Assembly: GCA_023415475.1 (NCBI GenBank)
Contig: JAEZKL010000112.1
Location: 1-47,777 of the forward strand
Source of the DNA: Bacillota bacterium
Lineage (GTDB): Bacteria > Bacillota > Clostridia > Lachnospirales > Lachnospiraceae
Direction of reading: 5' to 3'
DNA: 47,777 nucleotides
In this document: in pieces, positions 16,711-24,688 of the stretch
Position numbering within the stretch: position 1 is the first letter of the stretch
How the letters are laid out: every line of letters starts with the position of its first letter
Made by a program: the position numbers and the translations under genes
The notes under the pieces: generated by a model
Seen by the model: the letters and a program-made list of their open reading frames with translations, nothing else
Database searches by the model: none
Told to the model about the DNA's origin: nothing

Positions 16711-18957
16711 ATGTCTTATCAAAGCTATGCTGATATCATTATTGATATTTCCCACGAAAATTTAGACAAGACATATCAATATGCCGTCCCCGAGGAATGG
16801 TCGGAGCAAGCCGTTATCGGTGCGCTTGTCGTGGTACCTTTTGGCAAGGGTAACCGGCAAATCAACGGCTACATTTTGGATTTATCTTCGGAACCGAAGC
16901 TAAAAGCGGAGCTGATTAAGCCGATTGCTAAGGTGGTAACCGATGCACCGATGATTGAAAGTCAACTGATCTTTCTTGCTTACTGGATCAAGGAAACCTT
17001 TGGAGGCACGATGAATGATGCGTTAAAGACAGTCATTCCCGTACGCAAGGCAGTGAAGATTAAGGAGCAAAGAAGCATACAATTGGTAATCGATAGTGAG
17101 CAGGCGAACCAATTGTATTATGAGTATCAGAGAAAGAATAATAAAGCAAGACTTCGACTATTAGAAGCCTTGCTGCGGGATCAGGTTTTGGATTATGATG
17201 TTGCATTGAACAAGCTGAAAATATCCAGAGAAACGATTATCGGGATGGAGAAGCAAGGGGTTACAAAGACCATTTCGGAACAGATTTACCGTAACCCGAT
17301 CAACCTGCAGAGCAGCAGCTGTCAGCCTGTTACCTTGAACGAGGAGCAGCAGTATATTGTACGGGATTTCATTCGGGAATACGAGAGCGGGCTTCGTAAC
17401 CACTATCTTCTTCATGGAGTGACCGGAAGCGGGAAGACAGAAGTATATATGGAGATGATTGCATATGTTGTTAGCAAAGGTAAGCAGGTTATTATGTTGA
17501 TTCCCGAGATCGCGCTGACTTATCAGACCGTACAGCGCTTCTACAGGCGCTTTGGAGAACGCATCTCAATCATGAATTCCAAGATGTCACAGGGTGAGCG
17601 CTTTGATCAAAGTGTTCGTGCGCAATATGGAGAGATTGATGTTATCATCGGTCCCAGATCGGCTCTGTTTACCCCGTTCCAGAAGCTTGGACTGATCATT
17701 ATAGATGAGGAACATGAGAACAGCTACAAAAGTGAGACAACACCAAAATATCATGCCATTCAGGTTGCCAAAAAGAGAGCGGAATTGACCGGAAGCTCAG
17801 TTCTGTTGGGATCTGCGACACCCTCTACAGAATCCTTCCTTCAGGCGAAGCAAGGATATATGAAGCTCTATACCCTGACAAAGAGAGCGAAGGAGGCGCA
17901 GCCTCCGGTTGTATGGATTGCCGATCTTCGGGAAGAGTTAAAAAAGAGAAATAAGTCCATCTTCAGTGAGAAGCTGAAGGAGCTGATTATAGACCGTCTT
18001 AATAAGAAGGAACAGATTATGCTGTTTCTCAATCGAAGAGGTTATGCGGGCTTTGTATCCTGCCGCAGCTGCGGATATGTTATGAAATGCCCACATTGTG
18101 ACGTCTCCCTGACCTCTCATAACGGCGGAAGCTTGGTGTGTCATTATTGCGGGTATACCGAGAAACAACCGGGGAACTGTCCCAGCTGCGGATCCAGATA
18201 TATTGCTGCCTTCGGGACCGGAACTCAGAAGGTGGAGGAGTTGGTTAGGAAGGAGTTTCCGGGAGCCCGAGTGCTTCGTATGGATACGGATACGACGAAG
18301 AATAAAGGGGGCCATGAGTCAATTCTTGCCGCATTTTCAGAACATAAGGCAGATATCCTGGTGGGTACCCAAATGATCGTAAAGGGACATGACTTTCCTA
18401 AGGTTACCCTGGTAGGTATCATCGCTGCTGACCTATCTCTATATACCGGTGATTTTCGAGCAAGTGAGAGAACCTTTCAGCTGCTTTGTCAAGCCGCCGG
18501 AAGAGCAGGAAGGGATGTGCTTCCGGGTGAGGTTGTAATTCAGACCTATCATCCGGAGCATTACAGCATCCTGACTGCGGCAGCGGGAGATTACGAGGCC
18601 TTCTATGACCAGGAGATCCTTTATCGCAGGCTGATGCAGTATCCTCCGGTTGCTCATATGCTGCTGGCACTGATCACCTCGAAGGAGGAAGAGAAAGCAG
18701 ACAAGGCGGCCGTTCATCTTGGCGAAGCCTTAAAGCTCTATCTGGATCGGGAGCAGTTATCGATGCAGGTAATCGGACCCGCACCTGCAGCAATCGCAAA
18801 GACAAACGATATCTTTCGAAGAGTTATGTATATGAAGCATAATGATTACGAAGAATTAATCCGAGTGAAGAATTATCTTGAAGGGTACTTTACTTTTTCG
18901 GAATATTTTGCGGGCTGCAATCTTCAATTCGATTTTGATCCGATGAACAGCTATTAA
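16711..18957 (+). CDS. priA: Primosomal replication restart helicase
   Basis: Superfamily 2 helicase that reloads the replisome at stalled forks. N-terminal DNA-binding domain (residues about 1-110), Walker A GVTGSGKTE, Walker B DEEH, the SAT-like GSATPSTES, a zinc-binding insertion with eight cysteines in CxxC pairs (SCRSCG, CPHC, CHYCG, CPSCG), and QAAGRAGR in helicase motif VI. 748 residues, full length. GGAGG sits 5 bases before the ATG at 16711. An open frame upstream starting with a GTG at 16633 has no site. It lies 127 bases after murE with no terminator between, and before def-fmt as in Bacillus. Confidence 0.96.
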   Translation: MSYQSYADIIIDISHENLDKTYQYAVPEEWSEQAVIGALVVVPFGKGNRQINGYILDLSSEPKLKAELIKPIAKVVTDAPMIESQLIFLAYWIKETFGGTMNDALKTVIPVRKAVKIKEQRSIQLVIDSEQANQLYYEYQRKNNKARLRLLEALLRDQVLDYDVALNKLKISRETIIGMEKQGVTKTISEQIYRNPINLQSSSCQPVTLNEEQQYIVRDFIREYESGLRNHYLLHGVTGSGKTEVYMEMIAYVVSKGKQVIMLIPEIALTYQTVQRFYRRFGERISIMNSKMSQGERFDQSVRAQYGEIDVIIGPRSALFTPFQKLGLIIIDEEHENSYKSETTPKYHAIQVAKKRAELTGSSVLLGSATPSTESFLQAKQGYMKLYTLTKRAKEAQPPVVWIADLREELKKRNKSIFSEKLKELIIDRLNKKEQIMLFLNRRGYAGFVSCRSCGYVMKCPHCDVSLTSHNGGSLVCHYCGYTEKQPGNCPSCGSRYIAAFGTGTQKVEELVRKEFPGARVLRMDTDTTKNKGGHESILAAFSEHKADILVGTQMIVKGHDFPKVTLVGIIAADLSLYTGDFRASERTFQLLCQAAGRAGRDVLPGEVVIQTYHPEHYSILTAAAGDYEAFYDQEILYRRLMQYPPVAHMLLALITSKEEEKADKAAVHLGEALKLYLDREQLSMQVIGPAPAAIAKTNDIFRRVMYMKHNDYEELIRVKNYLEGYFTFSEYFAGCNLQFDFDPMNSY

Positions 18958-19047
18958 GTACAGCATGACAAAAAGAAGCATTTCCTAATGGATTTTATTC
19001 ATTATTAAGACAGAATTTGTGAACAATTTATAGCCTTTACAGATATT

Positions 19048-19083
19048 TTGTTGATTAAACCGATGGGGATATGATAATATAAT
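19048..19083 (+). promoter_or_regulatory. Candidate promoter for def-fmt
   Basis: Two overlapping possibilities: TTGTTG (19048-19053) with TATGAT (19070-19075), spacer 16; or the poorer TTAAAC (19055-19060) with a perfect TATAAT (19078-19083), spacer 17. Either starts transcription just before the stem-loop at 19086. No terminator for priA was found in this gap. Confidence 0.42.
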
Positions 19084-19085
19084 GT

Positions 19086-19118
19086 AATTGCTTCAGCTTA
19101 AGCTGTAGGGAAGCAATT
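19086..19118 (+). other. 5' leader stem-loop of def
   Basis: AATTGCTTC (19086-19094) pairs perfectly with GAAGCAATT (19110-19118); the loop includes the palindrome AGCTTAAGCT. There is no T-run, so it is not a terminator. Being right at the predicted transcript start it could stabilise the mRNA or be a protein-binding site. Confidence 0.4.
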
Positions 19119-19167
19119 GAGACAAATAATAATATTTATGAATGATATGATAGAGAGGATGACACAT

Positions 19168-19653
19168 ATGGCAATCAGAAATATCAGAGAAGTAGGAGAC
19201 AAGGTCCTGAATAAGGTGGCAAAGGAGATTAAAGAAGTAGATAAGAAGCTTCTTACATTAATAGAGGATATGTTAGATACCATGTATGATGCTAACGGTG
19301 TTGGTCTTGCTGCCCCTCAGGTAGGCATTTTAAAACGTCTTGTTGTTATTGATGTTTCCGAGGAGGGAAATGAGCCGATCATCTTAATTAATCCGGAGAT
19401 TATAGAGAGGGACGGCGAGCAGATTGGTGATGAGGGCTGCTTAAGTGTACCGGGTAAGGTGGGAACCGTAAGCAGACCCGATTATGTGAAGGTAAAGGCA
19501 TATAACGAGAAGATGGAGGAATATACCATGGAGGGTACCGGACTGCTTGCAAGAGCTTTTTGCCATGAAATTGATCACCTGGACGGTAAGCTTTATGTGG
19601 ATCAGACCATCGGAGAGCTTCGCGATGTAACCGTGACCGAAGAGGTACAATAA
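19168..19653 (+). CDS. def: Peptide deformylase
   Basis: Metalloenzyme removing the formyl group from the N-terminal Met of new proteins. The three motifs are present: GVGLAAPQVG, EGCLS (metal ligand Cys91) and HEIDHLDG (His133, Glu134, His137). 161 residues. The ATG at 19168 follows AGAGAGGAT by 8 bases; two or three in-frame ATGs lie upstream (19117, 19141, 19150) without sites. It is directly followed by fmt, which makes the formyl-Met-tRNA whose formyl group Def later removes. Confidence 0.96.
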   Translation: MAIRNIREVGDKVLNKVAKEIKEVDKKLLTLIEDMLDTMYDANGVGLAAPQVGILKRLVVIDVSEEGNEPIILINPEIIERDGEQIGDEGCLSVPGKVGTVSRPDYVKVKAYNEKMEEYTMEGTGLLARAFCHEIDHLDGKLYVDQTIGELRDVTVTEEVQ

Positions 19654-19681
19654 TACATTTACCCGGAAAGGAACGATCAGG

Positions 19682-20623
19682 ATGAAGGTTTTATTTATGG
19701 GAACACCGGATTTTGCGGCTGTGACCCTGGACAAATTAATTGCCTCAGAGCATGAGCTGCTAGGTGTAGTTACTCAGCCGGATAAGCAGAAGGGCAGAGG
19801 ACATGAGCTTAGCATCTCACCTGTCAAAGAGCTGGCTTTAAAGCATGGCTTACCGGTATATCAGCCAAATAAGGTAAAGGATGTGGAATTTCTTGATACA
19901 GTAAGAGCTATGGCTCCGGAGGTAATCGTTGTGGCAGCCTTTGGACAGATACTGCCAAAGGTATTTCTTGATATTCCGCCCTATGGCTGTATTAATGTTC
20001 ATGGTTCCTTATTACCGAAATATCGTGGTGCGGCCCCGATTCAATATTCGATTATTGACGGAGAGAGTGAGACCGGTATTACGATTATGTATATGGATGT
20101 GGGTATAGATACCGGAGATATGATATTGCAGGCAAGCTTACCGATTGCAGAAAATGAAACCGGTGGCAGTCTTTTTGATAAAATGGCGCATCTTGGAGCA
20201 GACTTATTACTAGAAGCTTTGGAACGTCTGAAGGCCGGAACGGCAGTAAGAATACCCCAGGATAATGAGAAGGCAACCTATGTGAAAATTTTAAATAAAG
20301 ATATGGGTCTCCTTGATTTTGGTCAGCCGGCGGTAAAGCTGGAACGTATGATCCGTGGCCTTAATCCCTGGCCCAGTGCTTACACTTATCTGGAGGGAAA
20401 GACACTGAAGCTTTGGCAGGCTAGTGTGGAGCCTTTGAAGGGTAGCTATGCCGAACCCGGGCAGGTAATCGAGCTTCGTAAGGATTCCTTCGTTGTTGCT
20501 ACTGGGGATGGTGCCTTAGTGATTAAGGAGTTACAGCTGGAGGGTAAGAAAAGGATGAACACCGATGCTTTTTTGCGTGGGTATCCGATAGCTCCCGGAA
20601 CAATCCTCGGACAAAAATTATAA
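19682..20623 (+). CDS. fmt: Methionyl-tRNA formyltransferase
   Basis: Transfers a formyl group from 10-formyltetrahydrofolate to initiator Met-tRNA. N-terminal GTPDFAA, the catalytic/folate region HGSLLPKYRGAAPIQ, the DTGDMI segment, and a C-terminal OB-like tRNA-binding domain (from about residue 205, with RGLNPWPSAYT). 313 residues is normal. AAAGGAACGATCAGG lies before the ATG. It lies 28 bases after def in the same transcript. Confidence 0.96.
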   Translation: MKVLFMGTPDFAAVTLDKLIASEHELLGVVTQPDKQKGRGHELSISPVKELALKHGLPVYQPNKVKDVEFLDTVRAMAPEVIVVAAFGQILPKVFLDIPPYGCINVHGSLLPKYRGAAPIQYSIIDGESETGITIMYMDVGIDTGDMILQASLPIAENETGGSLFDKMAHLGADLLLEALERLKAGTAVRIPQDNEKATYVKILNKDMGLLDFGQPAVKLERMIRGLNPWPSAYTYLEGKTLKLWQASVEPLKGSYAEPGQVIELRKDSFVVATGDGALVIKELQLEGKKRMNTDAFLRGYPIAPGTILGQKL

Positions 20624-20646
20624 GAAAGTCTTCCTGTTGACTGATT

Positions 20647-20719
20647 AGTGTGAAAATAGAAAATAATCTTCACACTTAGAAGTTTTGGGCCTGCAGTCTT
20701 CAAAGTGTAAATTACACTT
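20647..20719. repeat. Two inverted repeats built from an AGTGTRAA half-site
   Basis: AGTGTGAA (20647-20654) is repeated inverted as TTCACACT (20669-20676), and AAGTGTAA (20703-20710) is followed after one base by TTACACTT (20712-20719). Four copies of one 7-8 base word in alternating orientation fill the 177-base fmt-yugP gap. No T-run follows. This looks more like an operator pair for a dimeric regulator than a terminator, although the first repeat could also form a hairpin. Confidence 0.5.
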
Positions 20720-20800
20720 GGCAAAAACTAATTCACAGGGTAGGCATGAGCTATGTGCTGTCGCCCTAATTTACGGGTTTGCGGTAGAATGGAGGTAATT

Positions 20801-21502
20801 ATGGGTTTTTATCCTTATTTTGATTCAACTTATATCTTGGTTTTAATTGGTGTTGTGATATCTATGCTGGCATCGGCAAGAGTGAAATCAACCTTTGCTA
20901 AGTACTCCAGAATAAGAAGTATGTCAGGAATGACAGGAGCGCAGGCTGCAGCCAAGCTTTTGCAGACCTCCGGAATCTATGATGTGCAGATTGAACAGGT
21001 CTCCGGTAACCTGAGTGATCATTACGATCCGAGACATAAGGTCCTGCGATTATCGGATTCCGTATATCATTCCAATTCACTGGCAGCCATCGGCGTTGCT
21101 GCTCATGAATGCGGACACGCTATTCAGCATCAGAAATCCTATCTCCCGTTAAAAATCAGAGGGATTTTAGTGCCGGTAGCGAGCTTTGGATCTATGGCGG
21201 CTTGGCCTCTTATATTAATCGGCTTATTCTTTGGCGGCTTTCAGTCCCTGATTGATTTAGGTATTATCTTATTTTCGGCTGCCGTATTGTTTCAATTGAT
21301 AACATTGCCGGTAGAATTTAATGCCTCTAGACGTGCCATTGCAAGATTGGGTGAAACAGGTATATTATATGATGAGGAATTAAGGCAATCGAAGAAAGTG
21401 CTGGATGCTGCCGCACTAACGTATGTGGCGGCTGCTGCGGCAACTATTTTACAGCTGCTCAGGTTAATTCTTCTGTTTGGCGGAGGAAGAAGACGTGACT
21501 GA
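20801..21502 (+). CDS. Neutral zinc metallopeptidase, YugP family
   Basis: Membrane-bound zinc peptidase of unknown substrate. An N-terminal membrane segment (residues about 8-25), the zinc motif AAHECGHAIQHQ (His102, Glu103, His106), two further membrane segments (about 115-160) and a last one (about 205-228). 233 residues is the family length. GGAGG is 5 bases before the ATG at 20801. Its 3' end overlaps rsmB by 8 bases. The YugP gene between fmt and rsmB differs from Bacillus, where fmt and rsmB adjoin. Confidence 0.9.
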   Translation: MGFYPYFDSTYILVLIGVVISMLASARVKSTFAKYSRIRSMSGMTGAQAAAKLLQTSGIYDVQIEQVSGNLSDHYDPRHKVLRLSDSVYHSNSLAAIGVAAHECGHAIQHQKSYLPLKIRGILVPVASFGSMAAWPLILIGLFFGGFQSLIDLGIILFSAAVLFQLITLPVEFNASRRAIARLGETGILYDEELRQSKKVLDAAALTYVAAAAATILQLLRLILLFGGGRRRD

Positions 21503-22841
21503 TCAGACAGGAACAAGAGAAATAGTACTGGATATGCTCCTTGAGGTCCTTGAAGGAGACAAATATAGCCATACAGTACTCAACCAGACCTTAAAAAGAT
21601 ATCAACAGCTGGAGAAGCAGGAACGAGCCTTTATCGCAAGAATATTTCAGGGAACAATCAAGCGCTGTCTGACCCTGGATTATATCATTAACCAATATGC
21701 TTCCTTGCCGGTATCGAAGATGAAGCCCTTTATCCGTAATCTGCTGAGAATGAGTGTATACCAGCTGATGTATATGGATCAGGTACCGGTGTCGGCGGTA
21801 TGTAACGAAGCAGTAAAATTGGCGAAGAAACGGAGCTTTACCAAGCTATCCGGATTTGTGAATGCCGTGCTTCGGGGAATAGCCAGAGCGGGCAAGGATA
21901 TCTCATTTCCGGATCCGTTGGGTTCGCCGGTGGATTATCTGATGGTGGTATACTCCACACCGAAGTGGCTGGTAGAGGAGCTTCTGAGTCAGTATTCCTA
22001 TCCAGTCGTTGAAACGATGCTATCAGCCTCCCTGAACGAAAAGGAGACGACAGTACGCTGTAATAAAGGGAAGCTAACGCCGGAAGAGCTTAAGATGAAG
22101 CTCGTACAGGAAGGAGTTACGGTAGAAGAGAGTGAATACCTGGATTATGCCTTTAAAATAAAGGATTATGATTATCTGGAAAAGCTGGAAGCCTTCCGTG
22201 ACGGCCTCTTTGCGATACAGGATGTCAGCTCAATGTTAGTTTGTGAGGTAGCTGATATTCATCAATCGGATTATGTCATTGATATCTGTTCCGCCCCCGG
22301 CGGGAAAGCATTACATGCCGCAGAGAAAGCCGGAATGGTATCGGCCAGGGATTTAACAGAATATAAGACGAAGCTTATTATGGATAATATCAAGCGTCTC
22401 GGCTGTACGAACGTTGATGTAAAGGTCTGGGATGCCACTTTGCTGGATCAGGAGTCTGTTGAAGCAGCGGATGTTGTTATAGCGGACCTTCCCTGCAGCG
22501 GGTTGGGTGTCTTAGGTAAGAAGTCGGATATAAAATATAAGCTGACACAAAATCAACATAAAGAGCTGATAGAATTACAAAGGATCATTTTGGATAAAGC
22601 ATCTAAATATGTAAAAAAGGGCGGAACATTAATATTCAGTACCTGTACCGTACATCAGGGAGAGAATACAGGCAATCGCAGCTGGTTCCTTGAGAATTAT
22701 GATTTTCAAGCAGAAAGCCTGGATAAATACCTGCCTGAGAGGCTTTGTTCTCAGACGACGAAGGACGGTTACCTTCAGCTGATACAGGGCGTCCATTCTA
22801 CGGATGGTTTCTTTCTCGCAAGGTTTCGTCGCAGGATATGA
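21495..22841 (+). CDS. rsmB: 16S rRNA m5C967 methyltransferase
   Basis: Methylates a cytosine of 16S rRNA with S-adenosylmethionine. N-terminal NusB-like RNA-binding domain (residues about 8-140) and a Rossmann methyltransferase domain with CSAPGGKALHAAE (SAM site), DLPCSGLGVLG and STCTVHQGEN, which hold the two catalytic cysteines. DLPC replaces the more usual DAPC. 448 residues. The start is GTG at 21495, set by GGAGGA 8 bases before; it overlaps the end of yugP, suggesting coupling. It is followed by rlmN, another RNA-modification gene. Confidence 0.94.
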   Translation: MTDQTGTREIVLDMLLEVLEGDKYSHTVLNQTLKRYQQLEKQERAFIARIFQGTIKRCLTLDYIINQYASLPVSKMKPFIRNLLRMSVYQLMYMDQVPVSAVCNEAVKLAKKRSFTKLSGFVNAVLRGIARAGKDISFPDPLGSPVDYLMVVYSTPKWLVEELLSQYSYPVVETMLSASLNEKETTVRCNKGKLTPEELKMKLVQEGVTVEESEYLDYAFKIKDYDYLEKLEAFRDGLFAIQDVSSMLVCEVADIHQSDYVIDICSAPGGKALHAAEKAGMVSARDLTEYKTKLIMDNIKRLGCTNVDVKVWDATLLDQESVEAADVVIADLPCSGLGVLGKKSDIKYKLTQNQHKELIELQRIILDKASKYVKKGGTLIFSTCTVHQGENTGNRSWFLENYDFQAESLDKYLPERLCSQTTKDGYLQLIQGVHSTDGFFLARFRRRI

Positions 22842-22881
22842 TAAGAGTACTGGTTGAAATTTTATCAGGATAGGATAGTAT

Positions 22882-23940
22882 ATGGAACAATTAGATATAA
22901 AATCGTTATATTATAATGAATTGGAAGCAGTCCTCCTTGAGCTTGGACAGCCGGCCTTCCGTACAAAGCAGATCTACGAATGGATTCACAAGAAGCTGGT
23001 CGGCAGCTATGATGAGATGATGAACCTTTCCAAGGAGCTTAGGGCTAAGCTAAGTGAAGCTTATCCGATTACTGCACTGACGGAGGTTGATTCCCTTCAT
23101 TCGGAAACAGATGGAACCATTAAGTATTTATTTCGTCTAAAGGATGACAGAGTGATTGAAAGCGTTCTGATGAAATACCATCATGGCAATAGTGTATGTA
23201 TTTCTTCTCAGGTAGGCTGCAGAATGGGATGTAAGTTCTGTGCCTCTACCATCGGTGGAAAGGAAAGGGATCTTCTTCCATCCGAGATGCTCGATCAGAT
23301 ATACCGGATTCAGGCCTTAACCGGAGAAAGGGTATCCAATGTTGTTGTTATGGGTACCGGAGAGCCTCTCGATAATTATGAGAACCTAATCCGGTTCCTA
23401 CGTATCTTAACGGATGACAAAGGACTGAACATCAGCGCTAGAAACATTACGGTATCCACCTGTGGCATTCCGGACAGGATTAAGGACCTTGCCAAAGAGG
23501 ATCTGGCGATTACTCTGGCATTGTCCCTACATGCACCGAATAATGAAATTCGTAAGCAATTAATGCCGGTTGCGGCAAAATATGAATTATCAGAGGTGCT
23601 TAATGCTTTCCGGTATTATTATGAAAAAACAGGTAGAAGGCTTACCTTTGAGTATAGCTTGGTTGACGGTGTAAATGATGAAGAGGAGCATGCCAAGGAA
23701 TTATGCCGGTTAATCCGGGGCTTGAATTGCCACGTGAATCTGATCCCTGTTAACCCGATAAAAGAGCGGAATTTTAGAAAATCAGAAAGCAAAAAAATAC
23801 TAAATTTTAAAAATATACTTGAAAAAAACAGAATTAATGTTACTATTAGAAGAGAAATGGGCGCAGATATTGACGCTGCCTGTGGGCAATTACGAAAGAG
23901 CTATATTGATCATAACAGCTCAAATTATTGCCATAACTAG
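22882..23940 (+). CDS. rlmN: Dual-specificity 23S rRNA/tRNA m2A methyltransferase
   Basis: Radical SAM enzyme that methylates A2503 of 23S rRNA and A37 of some tRNAs. The 4Fe-4S motif is C113-x3-C117-x2-C120 (GCRMGCKFCAS). VMGTGEPLDNY and the C-terminal MGADIDAACGQL with the methyl-carrying Cys334 are present. 352 residues, full length. The ATG at 22882 is preceded by a weak GGATAGG. It lies 40 bases after rsmB and 11 before prpC, as in the Bacillus yloM-yloN-prpC order. Confidence 0.96.
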   Translation: MEQLDIKSLYYNELEAVLLELGQPAFRTKQIYEWIHKKLVGSYDEMMNLSKELRAKLSEAYPITALTEVDSLHSETDGTIKYLFRLKDDRVIESVLMKYHHGNSVCISSQVGCRMGCKFCASTIGGKERDLLPSEMLDQIYRIQALTGERVSNVVVMGTGEPLDNYENLIRFLRILTDDKGLNISARNITVSTCGIPDRIKDLAKEDLAITLALSLHAPNNEIRKQLMPVAAKYELSEVLNAFRYYYEKTGRRLTFEYSLVDGVNDEEEHAKELCRLIRGLNCHVNLIPVNPIKERNFRKSESKKILNFKNILEKNRINVTIRREMGADIDAACGQLRKSYIDHNSSNYCHN

Positions 23941-23951
23941 GAGGTGCAGGC

Positions 23952-24671
23952 TTGAAAGCATTTTCGATAACTGATATTGGAGAGCGACGGAGGATAAACC
24001 AGGATTATGTCTTTTGCAGCGATCATGCCATCGGAAAACTACCGAATTTATTTATTGTAGCAGATGGTATGGGAGGACATAATGCCGGTGATTATGCTTC
24101 AAGATTCTGTGTTGAGTTTTTTAAGCAAAAGATTGAGGAGAGCGAGCTAGAAGCACCGATAACCTTAATCGAAGCGGCAATCATGGAAACGAATGAAGCG
24201 CTTCGAAACAAAGCGCAGGAACAGAGTGAGTTAGAGGGTATGGGAACGACCTTAGTTGCGGCAACCATATTTGATAAAGAGATGTATGTTGCCAATGTCG
24301 GTGACAGCAGATTATATGTGATAGGAAAGCAAATCAAACAAGTTACAGAGGATCACAGCCTGGTGGAAGTAATGATTAAGACAGGCGAATTAAATCGCTG
24401 TGAAGCGAGAGTTCATCCGAATAAGAACATAATCACAAGAGCAATCGGTGCCAACGATACGGTGGAGCCTGATTTCTTTGAGGTGAGCTTAGAAGAGGGA
24501 GATACTGTACTTATGTGTTCGGACGGTCTGACGAATATGTTGGAGGACGAGACAATTGAACGGATTATCAGAGAGAATGAAGATCCGGAAAAAGCTGCTG
24601 AGACCTTAGTCAGATGTGCTAACGAAAATGGCGGCAAAGATAATATAGCAATAGTTATAATTAAAGTATGA
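23952..24671 (+). CDS. prpC: PP2C-type Ser/Thr phosphatase
   Basis: Metal-dependent phosphatase that reverses phosphorylation by the neighbouring PASTA kinase. The metal-binding motifs are visible: RRINQDY, ADGMGGHNAGDYAS, NVGDSRLY, LMCSDGLTNML and GGKDNIAIV. 239 residues. The start is TTG at 23952, with GAGGTG 5 bases before it; no ATG is near. It lies 17 bases upstream of prkC, so kinase and phosphatase are made together. Confidence 0.95.
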   Translation: MKAFSITDIGERRRINQDYVFCSDHAIGKLPNLFIVADGMGGHNAGDYASRFCVEFFKQKIEESELEAPITLIEAAIMETNEALRNKAQEQSELEGMGTTLVAATIFDKEMYVANVGDSRLYVIGKQIKQVTEDHSLVEVMIKTGELNRCEARVHPNKNIITRAIGANDTVEPDFFEVSLEEGDTVLMCSDGLTNMLEDETIERIIRENEDPEKAAETLVRCANENGGKDNIAIVIIKV

Positions 24672-24688
24672 AAACGAGGTGAGTTAAC

